From assembly GCF_001655005.1 (NCBI RefSeq), contig NZ_LXET01000024.1:1-39328 (forward strand): 39,328 nt of DNA, written 5' to 3'. Below the pieces are notes generated by a model, which was given only the letters and a program-made list of their open reading frames with translations, did no database searches and was not told where the DNA came from. The translations under genes and the position numbers were made by a program. The stretch is from Hafnia paralvei ATCC 29927 (GTDB taxonomy: Bacteria > Pseudomonadota > Gammaproteobacteria > Enterobacterales > Enterobacteriaceae). This document shows positions 24,676 to 33,657 of this stretch, piece after piece (position 1 is the stretch's first letter; each line of letters begins with the position of its first letter).

Positions 24676-26259
24676 TCAAATGATGGCGTTGAGTTTTGGA
24701 AGTACGTGGTCACGATAATAGTCATACAGCTGCTCAACCGGAATAGGACGGCTGAATAAATAGCCCTGTAAGTAGTTAACATGGCGTTGCCGCAGATATT
24801 CTGCCTGTTCTTCGGTTTCAATACCTTCCGCGACGATTTGCAGTTTAAGCTTTTTGGCTAATTCGAGCACTGCATCAAGAACAGGCGCAGTGACCGTTTC
24901 GAGCCCAATTGAGTTCACAAAACCGCGGTCGATTTTCAGGTAATCAATTTTATAGCGCTGCAAATAGATCAGCGCGCTATGACCCGTACCAAAATCATCT
25001 ATGGCGATCTCAATCCCCTGAGCGTGGAGCCAGTCAAAGATGGCCTCGGCGCCGCCATGTTGCACCATGCTGCGTTCGGTAATTTCAAACAGTGGAATGA
25101 GATACTCCGTCGGCATCATGTTAATGAAGTGCAGGACGTCATTTTTGAAACCGTCGAGTGTCATATGCAATGGCGAAATATTCAAGCCCAGCTTAGTCCC
25201 TTTGGGGACAACATCGATCAGACGATGCGCATCGCGAGCCGCCAGTGTCATGATGTGTTGGGTGAGTTGCGCGATCAATCCCTGTGACTCGCAGTACGGG
25301 ATGAATTCATCAGGTGGGATCAGCCCTAGTTTAGGATGTTTCCAACGGACTAAGGCTTCAAATCCTCCCGGCAGATGGGTTTCTGCATGAATCACTGGCT
25401 GGTAGAGCAGATAAAACTGATCGCGTTTGATGCCTTGCAGGATCTCGCGATCGAAGCGGCGTTGCTGAGATAAGAAATAGAAGGTGATCAGCCAAGCAAT
25501 CACCGCGACCAGCAGAGAAAACATGCCTAATAATCCCAAATCGCTGGTGGAGAGAGGGCTTCCATATAGGCGGAAGGTAAAGCGGTTTTTCTCATCCTGC
25601 ACGGTGACATCAGGGTTCGAAGGTAATTCGTCAACGGTAATAATGTTGGGCTCATAGGTGCTAATTGCGCGATCTTTGATAATCAGCGCTAAGCCAGAAA
25701 TAGTACGTTCGCGGCTGAAAAACAGCATGTAAGGCGCGGGATTGATATCCAGCGTTAGCAAAACACCGGAGCGAGTACCATCACCAGTGGAGCGCCAAAA
25801 GGCAATGACCGGGCGATCGGGAACCAGCGGCGTTCCTTGCTGTAAGATCATATCGGCATCACGGTCTAGATCGATATCTGGATAGATATTTGTTGCTGGA
25901 GACGACATCGTGTGCGTGACGCTGGAGCACACTGCGGTACCGTTGCGAACCAGAATATAGGCCCGTACGCCTCCACTGAAGACGGCTTTGCTGGAGAGGG
26001 TGTTTGCCACCTCTTCACAGAGCACATGAGTGAGTGGTAACAGGGAGACCATTTTTTGGTCTAAATCATCGGCAAGATGTGATGCGTACATCAGTCCCGT
26101 TTTTGCTAACTCAAACTGCTGTTTTTCGCGTTGTTGTTGTAGGGAGTGACCCGCCAGCATAAAAAAAACCGCGGCGACGATGATGGCGACGATTGTTGAT
26201 ATCAATACGCGCAATGACGTTGAGGCAGATCTTTTATACAAGGCTGTGGGTAACACCAT
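24676..26259 (-). CDS. pdeN: Cyclic-di-GMP phosphodiesterase, CSS-EAL type (PdeN/Rtn-like)
   Basis: About 527 residues: a membrane helix near the start, a periplasmic CSS-motif domain (cysteine in VCSSVTH), a second helix before a cytoplasmic EAL domain. All the usual EAL catalytic motifs are visible: EALVRW, NIS, ITER, IDDFGTGHS, YLKID and AEGIE, so the enzyme should hydrolyse c-di-GMP to pGpG. In CSS-EAL proteins the redox state of the periplasmic cysteine pair controls activity. The ATG at 26259 is chosen because AGGAA lies 8 nt upstream; a TTG six codons earlier is less likely. The position next to yejA is that of E. coli pdeN (rtn). Confidence 0.9.
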   Translation of the reverse strand: MVLPTALYKRSASTSLRVLISTIVAIIVAAVFFMLAGHSLQQQREKQQFELAKTGLMYASHLADDLDQKMVSLLPLTHVLCEEVANTLSSKAVFSGGVRAYILVRNGTAVCSSVTHTMSSPATNIYPDIDLDRDADMILQQGTPLVPDRPVIAFWRSTGDGTRSGVLLTLDINPAPYMLFFSRERTISGLALIIKDRAISTYEPNIITVDELPSNPDVTVQDEKNRFTFRLYGSPLSTSDLGLLGMFSLLVAVIAWLITFYFLSQQRRFDREILQGIKRDQFYLLYQPVIHAETHLPGGFEALVRWKHPKLGLIPPDEFIPYCESQGLIAQLTQHIMTLAARDAHRLIDVVPKGTKLGLNISPLHMTLDGFKNDVLHFINMMPTEYLIPLFEITERSMVQHGGAEAIFDWLHAQGIEIAIDDFGTGHSALIYLQRYKIDYLKIDRGFVNSIGLETVTAPVLDAVLELAKKLKLQIVAEGIETEEQAEYLRQRHVNYLQGYLFSRPIPVEQLYDYYRDHVLPKLNAII

Positions 26260-26485
26260 GCCGCAGTTCCTGAGCAAAGTAGGGCTCAGAGATAATTCTG
26301 GAGCGCCTGATATTAATGGTTAGGATTTTTCTAAATAGAAAATAAGATATTTCCATTAATAAATACAGGGATATTTGTTTTTGGTATGAATTATTCTATT
26401 GCTGGGTATTTAATAAAAAATTAAAAATGTTTATCTATTGTGAATTAATATGAGGCTAAAAAGCAGGAAATAGCTGTAAGGTGTT

Positions 26486-26515
26486 GAAGCCAAAAAGGAT
26501 AATATAATTGGCTTC
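26486..26515 (-). terminator. Hairpin between the flavin reductase gene and pdeN
   Basis: GAAGCCAA pairs with TTGGCTTC around a 14-nt loop, 33 nt past the end of the flavoprotein gene on the minus strand. The loop is large and no T run follows, so its role is uncertain. The remaining 26278-26547 DNA is AT-rich with no gene seen. Confidence 0.35.
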
Positions 26516-26547
26516 TTATATAGAAAGTGTCTGTTTTTTAATCTTCG

Positions 26548-27189
26548 CTACGTTCTATTTATTGTTGGTCTACGCATATCGAAACGATTTTCATCACTGA
26601 TTGAGTAATAGGCTGAGGGACCCCCTGCACGCAAAATAGGGTTGGCCGCGGCGGTTTGATATATACCATTCTCATCAAGTAGGTTTTCGGCAATATGAAT
26701 ACCAATCACTTCGCCTAATACTAGCCAAGAGTCAAAGGGCTGACCGTATTGGTCTTGGAGCTGAATGCATTGTGTGAGTTTACATTCAAAATTCACTGGG
26801 CTTTCAGCTACCCGAGCAGGCTTAACCCAGCGGCTAGCCAGCATGTTTAACCCTGAAAACACAAATTCATCTTCGCCGTGTGGTAATGATGCCGAGCTTT
26901 GATTCATCGCCTCAGCATTATCAAGGGTGGCGAGATTCCATACAAATTCACCGGTTTCACTAATGTTTGCTACGCTGTCTTTCCAGCCGCTACTGGCGAA
27001 ACCAATCACCGGTGGATGATAGCTGAAGCAGTTGAAAAAACTGTACGGAGCAAGATTGTGTTGTCCATCGCCGCTGATAGAACTTATCCAACCAATAGGA
27101 CGCGGGCCGATGATGGCATTAAGGGGATCGTGTGCTAATCCGTGGCCTTGGGCGGGCTGATAGCTGTAATACTCAAAGAGTGAAGACAT
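26548..27189 (-). CDS. Flavin reductase-like FMN-binding protein
   Basis: 213 residues with the flavin reductase-like split-barrel domain. The typical N-terminal block is PLNAIIGPRPIGWISSIS, followed by NLAPYSFFNCFSYHPPVIGF. The ending YYSISDENRFDMRRP resembles the DIM6/NTAB subgroup. Such proteins bind FMN and use NAD(P)H to supply reduced flavin or act as oxidoreductases, but the substrate cannot be read from the sequence. ATG 27189 has AAGGAT 8 nt upstream. It stands alone, divergent from rlmF and downstream-facing to pdeN; no E. coli gene occupies this place between the yej and ybi blocks. Confidence 0.85.
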   Translation of the reverse strand: MSSLFEYYSYQPAQGHGLAHDPLNAIIGPRPIGWISSISGDGQHNLAPYSFFNCFSYHPPVIGFASSGWKDSVANISETGEFVWNLATLDNAEAMNQSSASLPHGEDEFVFSGLNMLASRWVKPARVAESPVNFECKLTQCIQLQDQYGQPFDSWLVLGEVIGIHIAENLLDENGIYQTAAANPILRAGGPSAYYSISDENRFDMRRPTINRT

Positions 27190-27363
27190 GGCACATCCTT
27201 ACGCATTCAATAGAGTCAGCAACAGCTTAGCGGGTGTGTTAGTCAGTGTCAGTAGAAACGGGTATACTTCGCCTAATTTCCCTATTCTATACCCTAACTC
27301 GTAGCCTATCCGTGCGTGTGGGGCATACATTCATGATGTCTTAATGTTGATCGAAACCGTCGA

Positions 27364-28311
27364 ATGAAAAACCCAAAAAAGAAAAGTTTTCCTGCACAAA
27401 AAACCAATTTGCATCCACGTAATCTCCATCGTGAACGCTATGATTTTCCGGCTTTGTGCGAAACCTCGCCAGAGTTAAAGGCCTTTGTTGCGCGTAACCA
27501 GTGGGGAGATGACAGCATTGATTTCGCCGATCCGCTGGCGGTGAAAGCGCTGAATAGCGCGCTGTTGCAGCATTTTTATCAGATCGGTCACTGGGATATT
27601 CCCGATGGCTATCTGTGCCCACCTATTCCTGGCCGTGCCGATTATCTGCACTATTTGGCTGATGTCCTCGCGTCGGACAATGGCTATCAGGTGCCACGCG
27701 GACCTAACGTGTGCATTCTTGATATCGGCGTCGGTGCGAACTGCATCTACCCTCTGATTGGTCAGCATGAGTATGGCTGGCGCTTCACGGGTACCGAGAT
27801 TGATCCTGTGGCGTTGAAATCTGCGGGTGCGGTTATCAAGGCTAATCCTGAAGCTGCAAAAAATATCCGTCTGCGTCAGCAGCAAGATCCGGCCAAAATC
27901 CTGAAAGGGGCAATCAAGGCTGGCGAACACTATGCGGCAACGCTGTGTAACCCTCCATTCCATAGCTCGGCTGAAGAGGCGCTGAATGGTACCCGTCGCA
28001 AACTCACTAATCTGGGGCGCGATGCGAGCAAACCGGTGCTGAACTTTGGTGGAAAAGCCGGGGAGCTGTGGTGCGAAGGCGGGGAAGTGGCCTTCATCAC
28101 CAAAATGATTGAAGAGAGCGAGTCTTACGCTAAACAAGTGGGATGGTTCACCAGTTTAGTCTCTCGCCAAGAGAATCTGCCGGCTATCTATGAGGCTTTA
28201 GAAGACGTTGAGGCCTTGGACGTGCGCACCGTAGAGATGTCTCAGGGGCAGAAAGTCAGCCGCTTTGTGGCATGGACATTCCTGCCTGAGAACAAACGTA
28301 AAATCCGCTAA
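27364..28311 (+). CDS. rlmF: 23S rRNA (adenine(1618)-N6)-methyltransferase RlmF
   Basis: 315 residues (E. coli RlmF, formerly YbiN, has 308). It contains the SAM-binding motif ILDIGVGANCIYPLIG and the adenine-N6 catalytic motif NPPF at residues 196-199. It methylates A1618 in 23S rRNA before the large subunit is complete. The lysine-rich start MKNPKKKSF is longer than in E. coli; no strong ribosome-binding site is visible before ATG 27364. It is convergent with ybiO, the neighbour it also has in E. coli. Confidence 0.95.
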   Translation: MKNPKKKSFPAQKTNLHPRNLHRERYDFPALCETSPELKAFVARNQWGDDSIDFADPLAVKALNSALLQHFYQIGHWDIPDGYLCPPIPGRADYLHYLADVLASDNGYQVPRGPNVCILDIGVGANCIYPLIGQHEYGWRFTGTEIDPVALKSAGAVIKANPEAAKNIRLRQQQDPAKILKGAIKAGEHYAATLCNPPFHSSAEEALNGTRRKLTNLGRDASKPVLNFGGKAGELWCEGGEVAFITKMIEESESYAKQVGWFTSLVSRQENLPAIYEALEDVEALDVRTVEMSQGQKVSRFVAWTFLPENKRKIR

Positions 28312-28331
28312 TCAGCGCTAGCTGAATCAAC

Positions 28332-28370
28332 GGTTTCCTCTCAAGTGATTAGGAGAGGAAACCTGATTTT
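28332..28370. terminator. Terminator between rlmF and ybiO
   Basis: An 11-bp perfect stem (GGTTTCCTCTC/GAGAGGAAACC) with a 10-nt loop, followed by TGATTTT on the plus strand. It serves rlmF and may also end ybiO transcription. Confidence 0.85.
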
Positions 28371-28371
28371 C

Positions 28372-30615
28372 CTACGGCGTTATGCCATCTGCACCCTCCA
28401 GCGGCGGTAACGCCTTTCTCTGCTGTTCTGCATAGCTGATTTGCACATTCTGATGCGGCGTTTTGATCCCCGCGCGTTGGAAATGTTCTTTAACCAGTTT
28501 GTCCAATGCATACTGAATCGTCCATTGCTGTAGCGCGACGGTACGGATCGTCGTGCGTAGAGTGAACGAAATATCATCCAGCTTAACCACACCGTTAAAC
28601 GCGGGTTCTCCAATCAGTAGGCTTTTCAAACGCGGATTTTCTCGTAGCTCCGCCACGGCCTGTTTCAACACTTCGTTGGCTTTCTCAATATCTTCATCAC
28701 GGCTAATCACATAGTTGGCACGATAAACCCCAAATTCGCGAGCGTAGTTGGCGACGGTGGTTATTGAGGAGTACGGCACCAGATGATAAACACCATAATC
28801 ATCGCGCAGGCCAATAGAGCGGATGGTCATCCGTTCAACGGTGCCTGTAATACCAAACACGGTGACGTACTCGCCAGTATTCATACCGTTTTCAAACTGA
28901 ATAAAAATACCGTTGATAACGTCTTTGACCAGTGTTTGAGCGCCAAAGCTGACCGCTAGGGTGAGAGCCCCCGCGCCAGCCAGCAGGGGGGCGATATTGA
29001 TGCCGATTTGAGAAAGAATAATCATCACCGTTATGGTCGTGATGACAATGGAAAGCACGTTGCGGAACAGCGTCAGCAAAGTGCGTTCGCGTGCGCCGGG
29101 ATGCTTGGGGTTATCCATTTCTAAGCTGAGTCGATGTTCGATAATGCTTGCCAGCAGCGTCCAGCCTAATACGGCGATAAACATAATCAGCAGGATATGG
29201 ATGATGCCGCCAATAATCTTTTCGCCGGTCGCAGAGTCTAGCCATGAACGTAGATTAAAGATATGCCAAGCGTCGAGCAGGAACAGTAGAATCGCGACCA
29301 CGACGATAAAGCGCATGATCTGTAGCGCGCTGGGAATATAAGAGTTTATCCGACGCTCCAGCATGGGATATTTCAGTTTCATATCGGTCGGTAACGTAAT
29401 GCGGCGTGAAATCCATCGTGTTAGCAGGCCGGAGACTAAAGCACCGCAGCCAACGACTAACAGGCTTTTAATCGTAGCGTCCATCATGAAGGCGAGGCTG
29501 TTACCGGGGTCGAACTGAGAAAGTAAAAACAGCACGAGAAAATAGCCAATCGCTAACAGATGCCAGACGTGAGACAGCGCGTGTAAGAACATGCCGAAAA
29601 ACGCCAAAGAACGGTTGCCTAGCGCGGTGATTTCTTTCTGAATAGGTGTGCGATTTATCAGTATCAGCCCAATGGCATAGACCGTTAGCGCCAGCATAAT
29701 ACAGAAGTTAACGAGAACCCCCACCGAGGTGCCTAACTGAGCGTTAGTGATGGGAACGACGACCATCAGCCCATAGCCAATAAGACCACTTAGCCACGCA
29801 AGTCGTGTATTCCAATATTTCGCCGTAGCGTCGCTAAAAGGGAACGGACGCAGATAGTCAAATTTAGGGGCAAAGATCAGACGTAAGACGGCCTTAAAAA
29901 ACTCAATAAGCGCAAAAGCATTCAGAAATAGCGTCTGTTGGCGCATGATCGCAGGGCTGTTGTGACCAAACGAATTGCTGCCAAACGAGGCGGCGATAAT
30001 ATTGCCCGCCGTAATGCAAAATAGCAGGATCAGTAAATCAATAATAAACGCACTTAAGATGGCGGTTGGGCGTCGTGCCCAATCCACACGCTTTTCGCGC
30101 GCTTTATGTCCCCAACTGCCGATGCGCTTATAAAACGGGGTGGCAAAAAAACGGATTGATAAGAAAATGGCAAAGGTCACTGCCACGGTGAGCAGAAAGT
30201 GACTTAGCGCAGGCCAAAATGTGTCAGGGTTAAACGCTTTGTGTGGCGGCGCTTTTAGCGTGGTGACAACGTTATTCAGCTTATTTTGAGCCGCGGCCAG
30301 ATAACCCTGAACCGTGGTGTCGAGTTGCTCAGCAAAAGAGTCTGAGCGTGGTGGCGCCGAGGTCTCTTTGTTTAAAGGAGGCGTGGGTGGTTTGCCTGTT
30401 TTGGCGCTGTCGCGTAGTTCAGCAATCAGCGCATCGCGGCTGGAGGCGTCAGACAGAATATCGGCCAGAGCCGTATAGGCGGCTTTTGAATCGCTGTTTT
30501 TAGCGGCGTCAGCCGCATTTGCGCTGCTTATCGCACCGGTGAATGAAAAGAGTAAGGCAAAAACGAAAAGCCAGTAGCGTAAGAAAGTGGGGATAAGGCG
30601 GGCTCCCTGTGACAT
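28372..30615 (-). CDS. ybiO: MscS-family mechanosensitive channel YbiO
   Basis: 747 residues (E. coli YbiO 741). It starts with a probable signal sequence (hydrophobic YWLFVFALLFSFTGAI, then SSANAADA), followed by a periplasmic segment and about ten membrane helices. The MscS pore and beta domain follow (AGALTLAVSFGAQTLVKDVINGIFI, then FENGMNTGEYVTV) with a C-terminal cytoplasmic domain. These inner-membrane channels open under membrane tension and release solutes on osmotic downshock; E. coli YbiO is a low-abundance conductance. The gene is transcribed alone, in the same direction as glnHPQ and after its terminator. Confidence 0.93.
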   Translation of the reverse strand: MSQGARLIPTFLRYWLFVFALLFSFTGAISSANAADAAKNSDSKAAYTALADILSDASSRDALIAELRDSAKTGKPPTPPLNKETSAPPRSDSFAEQLDTTVQGYLAAAQNKLNNVVTTLKAPPHKAFNPDTFWPALSHFLLTVAVTFAIFLSIRFFATPFYKRIGSWGHKAREKRVDWARRPTAILSAFIIDLLILLFCITAGNIIAASFGSNSFGHNSPAIMRQQTLFLNAFALIEFFKAVLRLIFAPKFDYLRPFPFSDATAKYWNTRLAWLSGLIGYGLMVVVPITNAQLGTSVGVLVNFCIMLALTVYAIGLILINRTPIQKEITALGNRSLAFFGMFLHALSHVWHLLAIGYFLVLFLLSQFDPGNSLAFMMDATIKSLLVVGCGALVSGLLTRWISRRITLPTDMKLKYPMLERRINSYIPSALQIMRFIVVVAILLFLLDAWHIFNLRSWLDSATGEKIIGGIIHILLIMFIAVLGWTLLASIIEHRLSLEMDNPKHPGARERTLLTLFRNVLSIVITTITVMIILSQIGINIAPLLAGAGALTLAVSFGAQTLVKDVINGIFIQFENGMNTGEYVTVFGITGTVERMTIRSIGLRDDYGVYHLVPYSSITTVANYAREFGVYRANYVISRDEDIEKANEVLKQAVAELRENPRLKSLLIGEPAFNGVVKLDDISFTLRTTIRTVALQQWTIQYALDKLVKEHFQRAGIKTPHQNVQISYAEQQRKALPPLEGADGITP

Positions 30616-30813
30616 AAAAAGACTCCATTAAACAAGCTTACAACGCTGCTCGGTGATGGGGATTGCGGTAAAAAAAGCAGACGGCTGATTATTTGACGCC
30701 GTCAAACTGCGGTGTTGATGAGGCTAAACGGTGTTAAGTATAGGAATAGTGAACCGGTTTTGCTGAGTATTCGTGAGCGATTCGTGCGTAATACGCATGC
30801 AGCCGTAGTGGAC

Positions 30814-30843
30814 AAAAAAGTAAGGGCGCTTAAAAGCGCCCTT
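30814..30843 (-). terminator. Terminator of the glnHPQ operon
   Basis: On the minus strand AAGGGCGCTTTTAAGCGCCCTT is followed by ACTTTTTT. It begins 21 nt after the glnQ stop. Confidence 0.92.
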
Positions 30844-30864
30844 GAGATGAGGTACTTAGTATTA

Positions 30865-31587
30865 TCAGGAAACGTGCTGTAGGAATTCGCGCAGACGGTC
30901 GCTTGGCGGATGACTGATTAGCGCGTCAGGTTCGCCATCTTCAGTGATGCGGCCTTTGTCCACGAAGATCAGGCGCGAGGCCACTTTCTGTGCGAAGCCA
31001 ATTTCGTGCGTCACGATAACCATCGTCATGCCTTCTTCAGCCAGATCCTTCATGACCGTCAACACTTCATGACGTAACTCAGGATCGAGTGCAGAGGTGG
31101 GCTCGTCAAACAGCATCATCTTGGGCTTAACCGCCAGCGCACGAGCAATCGCCACACGTTGCTGTTGCCCACCAGAAAGTTCAGATGGATAGTGATCGGC
31201 GCGTTCAGACAGGCCCACTTTTGCCAGTAGTTCACGCGCACGCTTTTCTGCATCTTCTTTCTTCATGTGGCGAACACGCGTCGGGCCAAACATGACGTTT
31301 TCAAGTGCGGTTAGGTGCGGGAACAGGTAAAACTGCTGAAACACCATACCCGCTTCTTGACGAATCAGACGCTCGTCAACTTTCGGATCGTTCACGTCCA
31401 TGCCATCAACCAGAAGCTGGCCGGCGCTGATTTCTTCCAGCTTGTTGATACAGCGCAGCAGCGTTGATTTTCCTGAACCTGATGGGCCGATGATGACAAC
31501 CACCTCGCCCTGATTGATGTTCAGATTAATGTCATGCAGAACCGCAGTCTGACCGAAGCTTTTATCAACATGTTTAAATTCAATCAT
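30865..31587 (-). CDS. glnQ: Glutamine ABC transporter ATPase GlnQ
   Basis: 240 residues, the E. coli length, starting MIEFKHVDKSFGQTAVLHDI. Walker A is GPSGSGKST (34-42), followed by signature LSGGQQQR, Walker B MMLFDEP, and the switch histidine in VTHE. It hydrolyses ATP to drive high-affinity glutamine import. The internal ATG at 31587 is chosen because it matches the family start and overlaps the glnP stop in an ATGA arrangement (4 nt), typical of coupled translation; the longer frame simply reads through glnP DNA. Confidence 0.97.
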   Translation of the reverse strand: MIEFKHVDKSFGQTAVLHDINLNINQGEVVVIIGPSGSGKSTLLRCINKLEEISAGQLLVDGMDVNDPKVDERLIRQEAGMVFQQFYLFPHLTALENVMFGPTRVRHMKKEDAEKRARELLAKVGLSERADHYPSELSGGQQQRVAIARALAVKPKMMLFDEPTSALDPELRHEVLTVMKDLAEEGMTMVIVTHEIGFAQKVASRLIFVDKGRITEDGEPDALISHPPSDRLREFLQHVS

Positions 31588-32252
31588 ATTATTTTCAATC
31601 TTCTTTCCAGACGACGTAATACATAGCTCAGTGCCAGCGTGATGATCAGATAAATCACGGCGACTGCGCTCCAAATCTCCATTGCGCGAAAGTTACCGGC
31701 AATAATTTCCTGTCCCTGACGAGTTAATTCGGCGACGCCAATAACGATAAACAGGGATGTGTCCTTGATGCTTACAATCCACTGGTTACCCAACGGCGGC
31801 AACATGCGGCGTAGCGCCAGTGGCATAATGACGTAGCGCAGGGTATCGCGTTTGGAAAGGCCTAGTGCTAAACCTGCTTCACGGAAGCCATTATGAATAG
31901 AAAGTACAGCTCCGCGTGTAATTTCAGCAATATAGGCGCCGGAGTTAATCATGATCGTCACGACCGCCGCGGTGAGCGGATCGATACGCACTTGCATGAA
32001 TGCTTGTAGCATCATCGGCAGGGCGAAGTAGATGAACATGACCTGAACGACGATAGGTGTACCGCGGATAAGCTCAATAAAGACCAGCGCGATATGGTTG
32101 CTCAGCCAGCCACCGTACGCTCGGGCAAAACCCGCGACGAGGCCGATAACCAAGCCACCTAACAGCCCGACGATAGATATCCATAGCGTCAGCTTGGCAC
32201 CTTCGAGCAGGATAGGGAAAGCGTCCCAAATGGCGCTCCATTCAAACTGCAT
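31584..32252 (-). CDS. glnP: Glutamine ABC transporter permease GlnP
   Basis: 222 residues (E. coli 219), a polar amino-acid permease of the HisMQ family. Hydrophobic segments alternate with the coupling loop (GLALGLSKRDTLRYVIMPLALRRMLPP) and the ELIRGTPIVVQ block. It forms the inner-membrane channel, probably as a homodimer, with GlnQ. AGGAG lies 8 nt before the ATG. A 227-bp gap with two hairpins separates it from glnH. Confidence 0.96.
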   Translation of the reverse strand: MQFEWSAIWDAFPILLEGAKLTLWISIVGLLGGLVIGLVAGFARAYGGWLSNHIALVFIELIRGTPIVVQVMFIYFALPMMLQAFMQVRIDPLTAAVVTIMINSGAYIAEITRGAVLSIHNGFREAGLALGLSKRDTLRYVIMPLALRRMLPPLGNQWIVSIKDTSLFIVIGVAELTRQGQEIIAGNFRAMEIWSAVAVIYLIITLALSYVLRRLERRLKII

Positions 32253-32316
32253 GTTGTATTCTCCTGGAAACTTTGCCCATTTATACTCGGCGTACTTGAA
32301 TTTGCCCCTTTTGGGT

Positions 32317-32349
32317 CAGCGCAAGCGCTGTTCAAAGGCTGAAGCCTTT
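32317..32349 (-). other. Pair of hairpins between glnH and glnP
   Basis: Two adjacent perfect inverted repeats: AAAGGCT-TC-AGCCTTT (32334-32349) then CAGCGC-TT-GCGCTG (32317-32330), read on the minus strand. They lie in the long glnH-glnP gap without a T run. They could protect the upstream glnH mRNA from 3' decay, so that the binding protein is made in excess over the membrane parts. Confidence 0.6.
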
Positions 32350-32479
32350 TGTGATGCAATTCCAAGGATGGTGAGTATAGAAAGTTCTATCGGGCAATAA
32401 CTTCAACTATTTACCCATTACCGCCAATATCGCGGAGGGACAAATCCCCCCGGATAAATTCATTAAATTTTTATTGGTT

Positions 32480-33223
32480 TTATTTCGGTTCTACGCCAAA
32501 CCATTTTTTGTAAATTTCGTTGTAGGTGCCATTTTCACGCAGCGTTTTCAGCGCGCCGTTTACTTTTTCACGCAGATCGCTGCCTTTAGGGAACGCGATG
32601 CCATACTGTTGTGCTTCTAGAGAATCACCCACGGCTTTGAACTGGCCATGACCGGCGGTTTTGATGAAGTACAGGATATTTGGCGTGTCGTGCAGTACCG
32701 CGTCGGCGTTGCCAGTACCTAACTCCAGATAGGCGTTATCGATATTTGGGAACTGACGCAAATCCTTGGTTTTGATGTTGGCTTTGGCGTAATCAACGCC
32801 CGCAGTGCCGCTCTTAACGGCGACCACTTTGCCATCCAGATCTTTCACACTTTTCACGTCGTTATTGTCTTTCTTCACCATTACCAGCAGACCGCTGTTG
32901 TAGTAGCCATCAGAGAAGTCGATCGCTTTTTTGCGTTCGTCAGTGATGCTGATGCCCGCCAGCGCCAAATCGACGTTACGAGTTTGCAGACCAGGGATAA
33001 TCCCGCTGAAATCCATTGGCTTCAGGGTATAAGAAAGGTTTAACTGCTTAGCGATGGCATCCCACAGATCGATATCGAAGCCAACGTATTTATCACCCTG
33101 TTTGAATTCGAAAGGAACAAATGCCGTATCCGTAGCAACGATAAGCTGTTTTTCAGCGGCGTGAGAACTCATGGCAAGAGCTAAGGTAAGAGCAGCTACA
33201 GATGCTTTAATTATAGATTTCAT
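32480..33223 (-). CDS. glnH: Periplasmic glutamine-binding protein GlnH
   Basis: 247 residues (E. coli 248), with a signal peptide MKSIIKASVAALTLALAMSS and probable cleavage after SSHA. The mature protein begins AEKQLIVATDTAFVPFEF and keeps the family blocks GFDIDLWDAIA and DFSDGYYNSGLLVMV. It binds glutamine in the periplasm for GlnP-GlnQ. The ATG at 33223 is preferred over a TTG two codons upstream because it matches E. coli and lies about 9 nt from AAGGAA. It is the first gene of the nitrogen-regulated operon, and the promoter elements are recognisable upstream. Confidence 0.97.
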   Translation of the reverse strand: MKSIIKASVAALTLALAMSSHAAEKQLIVATDTAFVPFEFKQGDKYVGFDIDLWDAIAKQLNLSYTLKPMDFSGIIPGLQTRNVDLALAGISITDERKKAIDFSDGYYNSGLLVMVKKDNNDVKSVKDLDGKVVAVKSGTAGVDYAKANIKTKDLRQFPNIDNAYLELGTGNADAVLHDTPNILYFIKTAGHGQFKAVGDSLEAQQYGIAFPKGSDLREKVNGALKTLRENGTYNEIYKKWFGVEPK

Positions 33224-33277
33224 AAGCAAAAATTCCTTAAATTTCGGGATAGCCCATTGGTGTGTACCTGATTGACA

Positions 33278-33295
33278 ATGAAAGAATCATGCCAA
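33278..33295 (-). promoter_or_regulatory. Sigma-54 promoter of glnHPQ
   Basis: On the minus strand TTGGCATGATTCTTTCAT has the -24 GG and a -12 region TTTC ten bases later, very like my recollection of E. coli glnHp2 (TTGGCACGATTTTTTCAT). It ends 54 nt before the glnH ATG, giving a leader of roughly 40-45 nt. Confidence 0.8.
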
Positions 33296-33313
33296 CTATT
33301 TATATTCTATATA

Positions 33314-33326
33314 TATCAAATGGTTA
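33314..33326. promoter_or_regulatory. IHF site in the glnHPQ promoter
   Basis: TATCAAATGGTTA is an exact match to WATCAANNNNTTR. It lies between the sigma-54 promoter and the NtrC sites, where IHF bending would bring activator and polymerase together. Confidence 0.75.
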
Positions 33327-33378
33327 TCAGATATTGTGGATAGAGATTAACCCATAAAGGTCAGGCTAAACCTGTGGG

Positions 33379-33408
33379 CGCATTGTTTTGGTGCCCTTTT
33401 TTGGTGCA
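33379..33408. promoter_or_regulatory. Two NtrC sites of the glnHPQ enhancer
   Basis: TGCCCTTTTTTGGTGCA (33392-33408) fits 10 of the 12 fixed bases of the NtrC consensus TGCACC-N5-GGTGCA; an overlapping weaker site covers 33379-33395. Their centres are 13 bp apart, at about -120 and -133. This resembles the paired sites of E. coli glnHp2. TGGTGCACC just beyond (33422-33430) may be a further half-site. Confidence 0.7.
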
Positions 33409-33579
33409 TCGAATTCCCAAATGGTGCACCGCAGTAGATTTAAGGGAAAAACACAGGATTCACAATCTATATTTAACAATTTTGTTTCAGTTGTGATAAC
33501 TAAATCTAACTTTTGTACATCGAAGGGATTGTTTTGCACTTAAATGGTGCGATGGGGTGGAGTTGGACAAACCCGTGAG

Positions 33580-33623
33580 AAAACGAAAAGCGAGTAGATG
33601 ATGACATCTAAGCACCTACTCGC
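33580..33623 (-). terminator. Terminator of the Nudix gene
   Basis: On the minus strand GCGAGTAG pairs with CTACTCGC around an 18-nt loop, followed by TTTTCGTTTT. It begins 35 nt after the Nudix stop codon and separates it from the glnH regulatory region. Confidence 0.8.
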
Positions 33624-33657
33624 GCTGCACATCAGGGGTTTTATTGAATGCAGGGTG

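Noticed and set aside
27475..28137. 220-codon frame antisense to rlmF (similarly 167 codons at 3334-3837 antisense to yejK)
   Set aside because: They lie fully inside well-supported genes on the opposite strand and show no recognisable family features.
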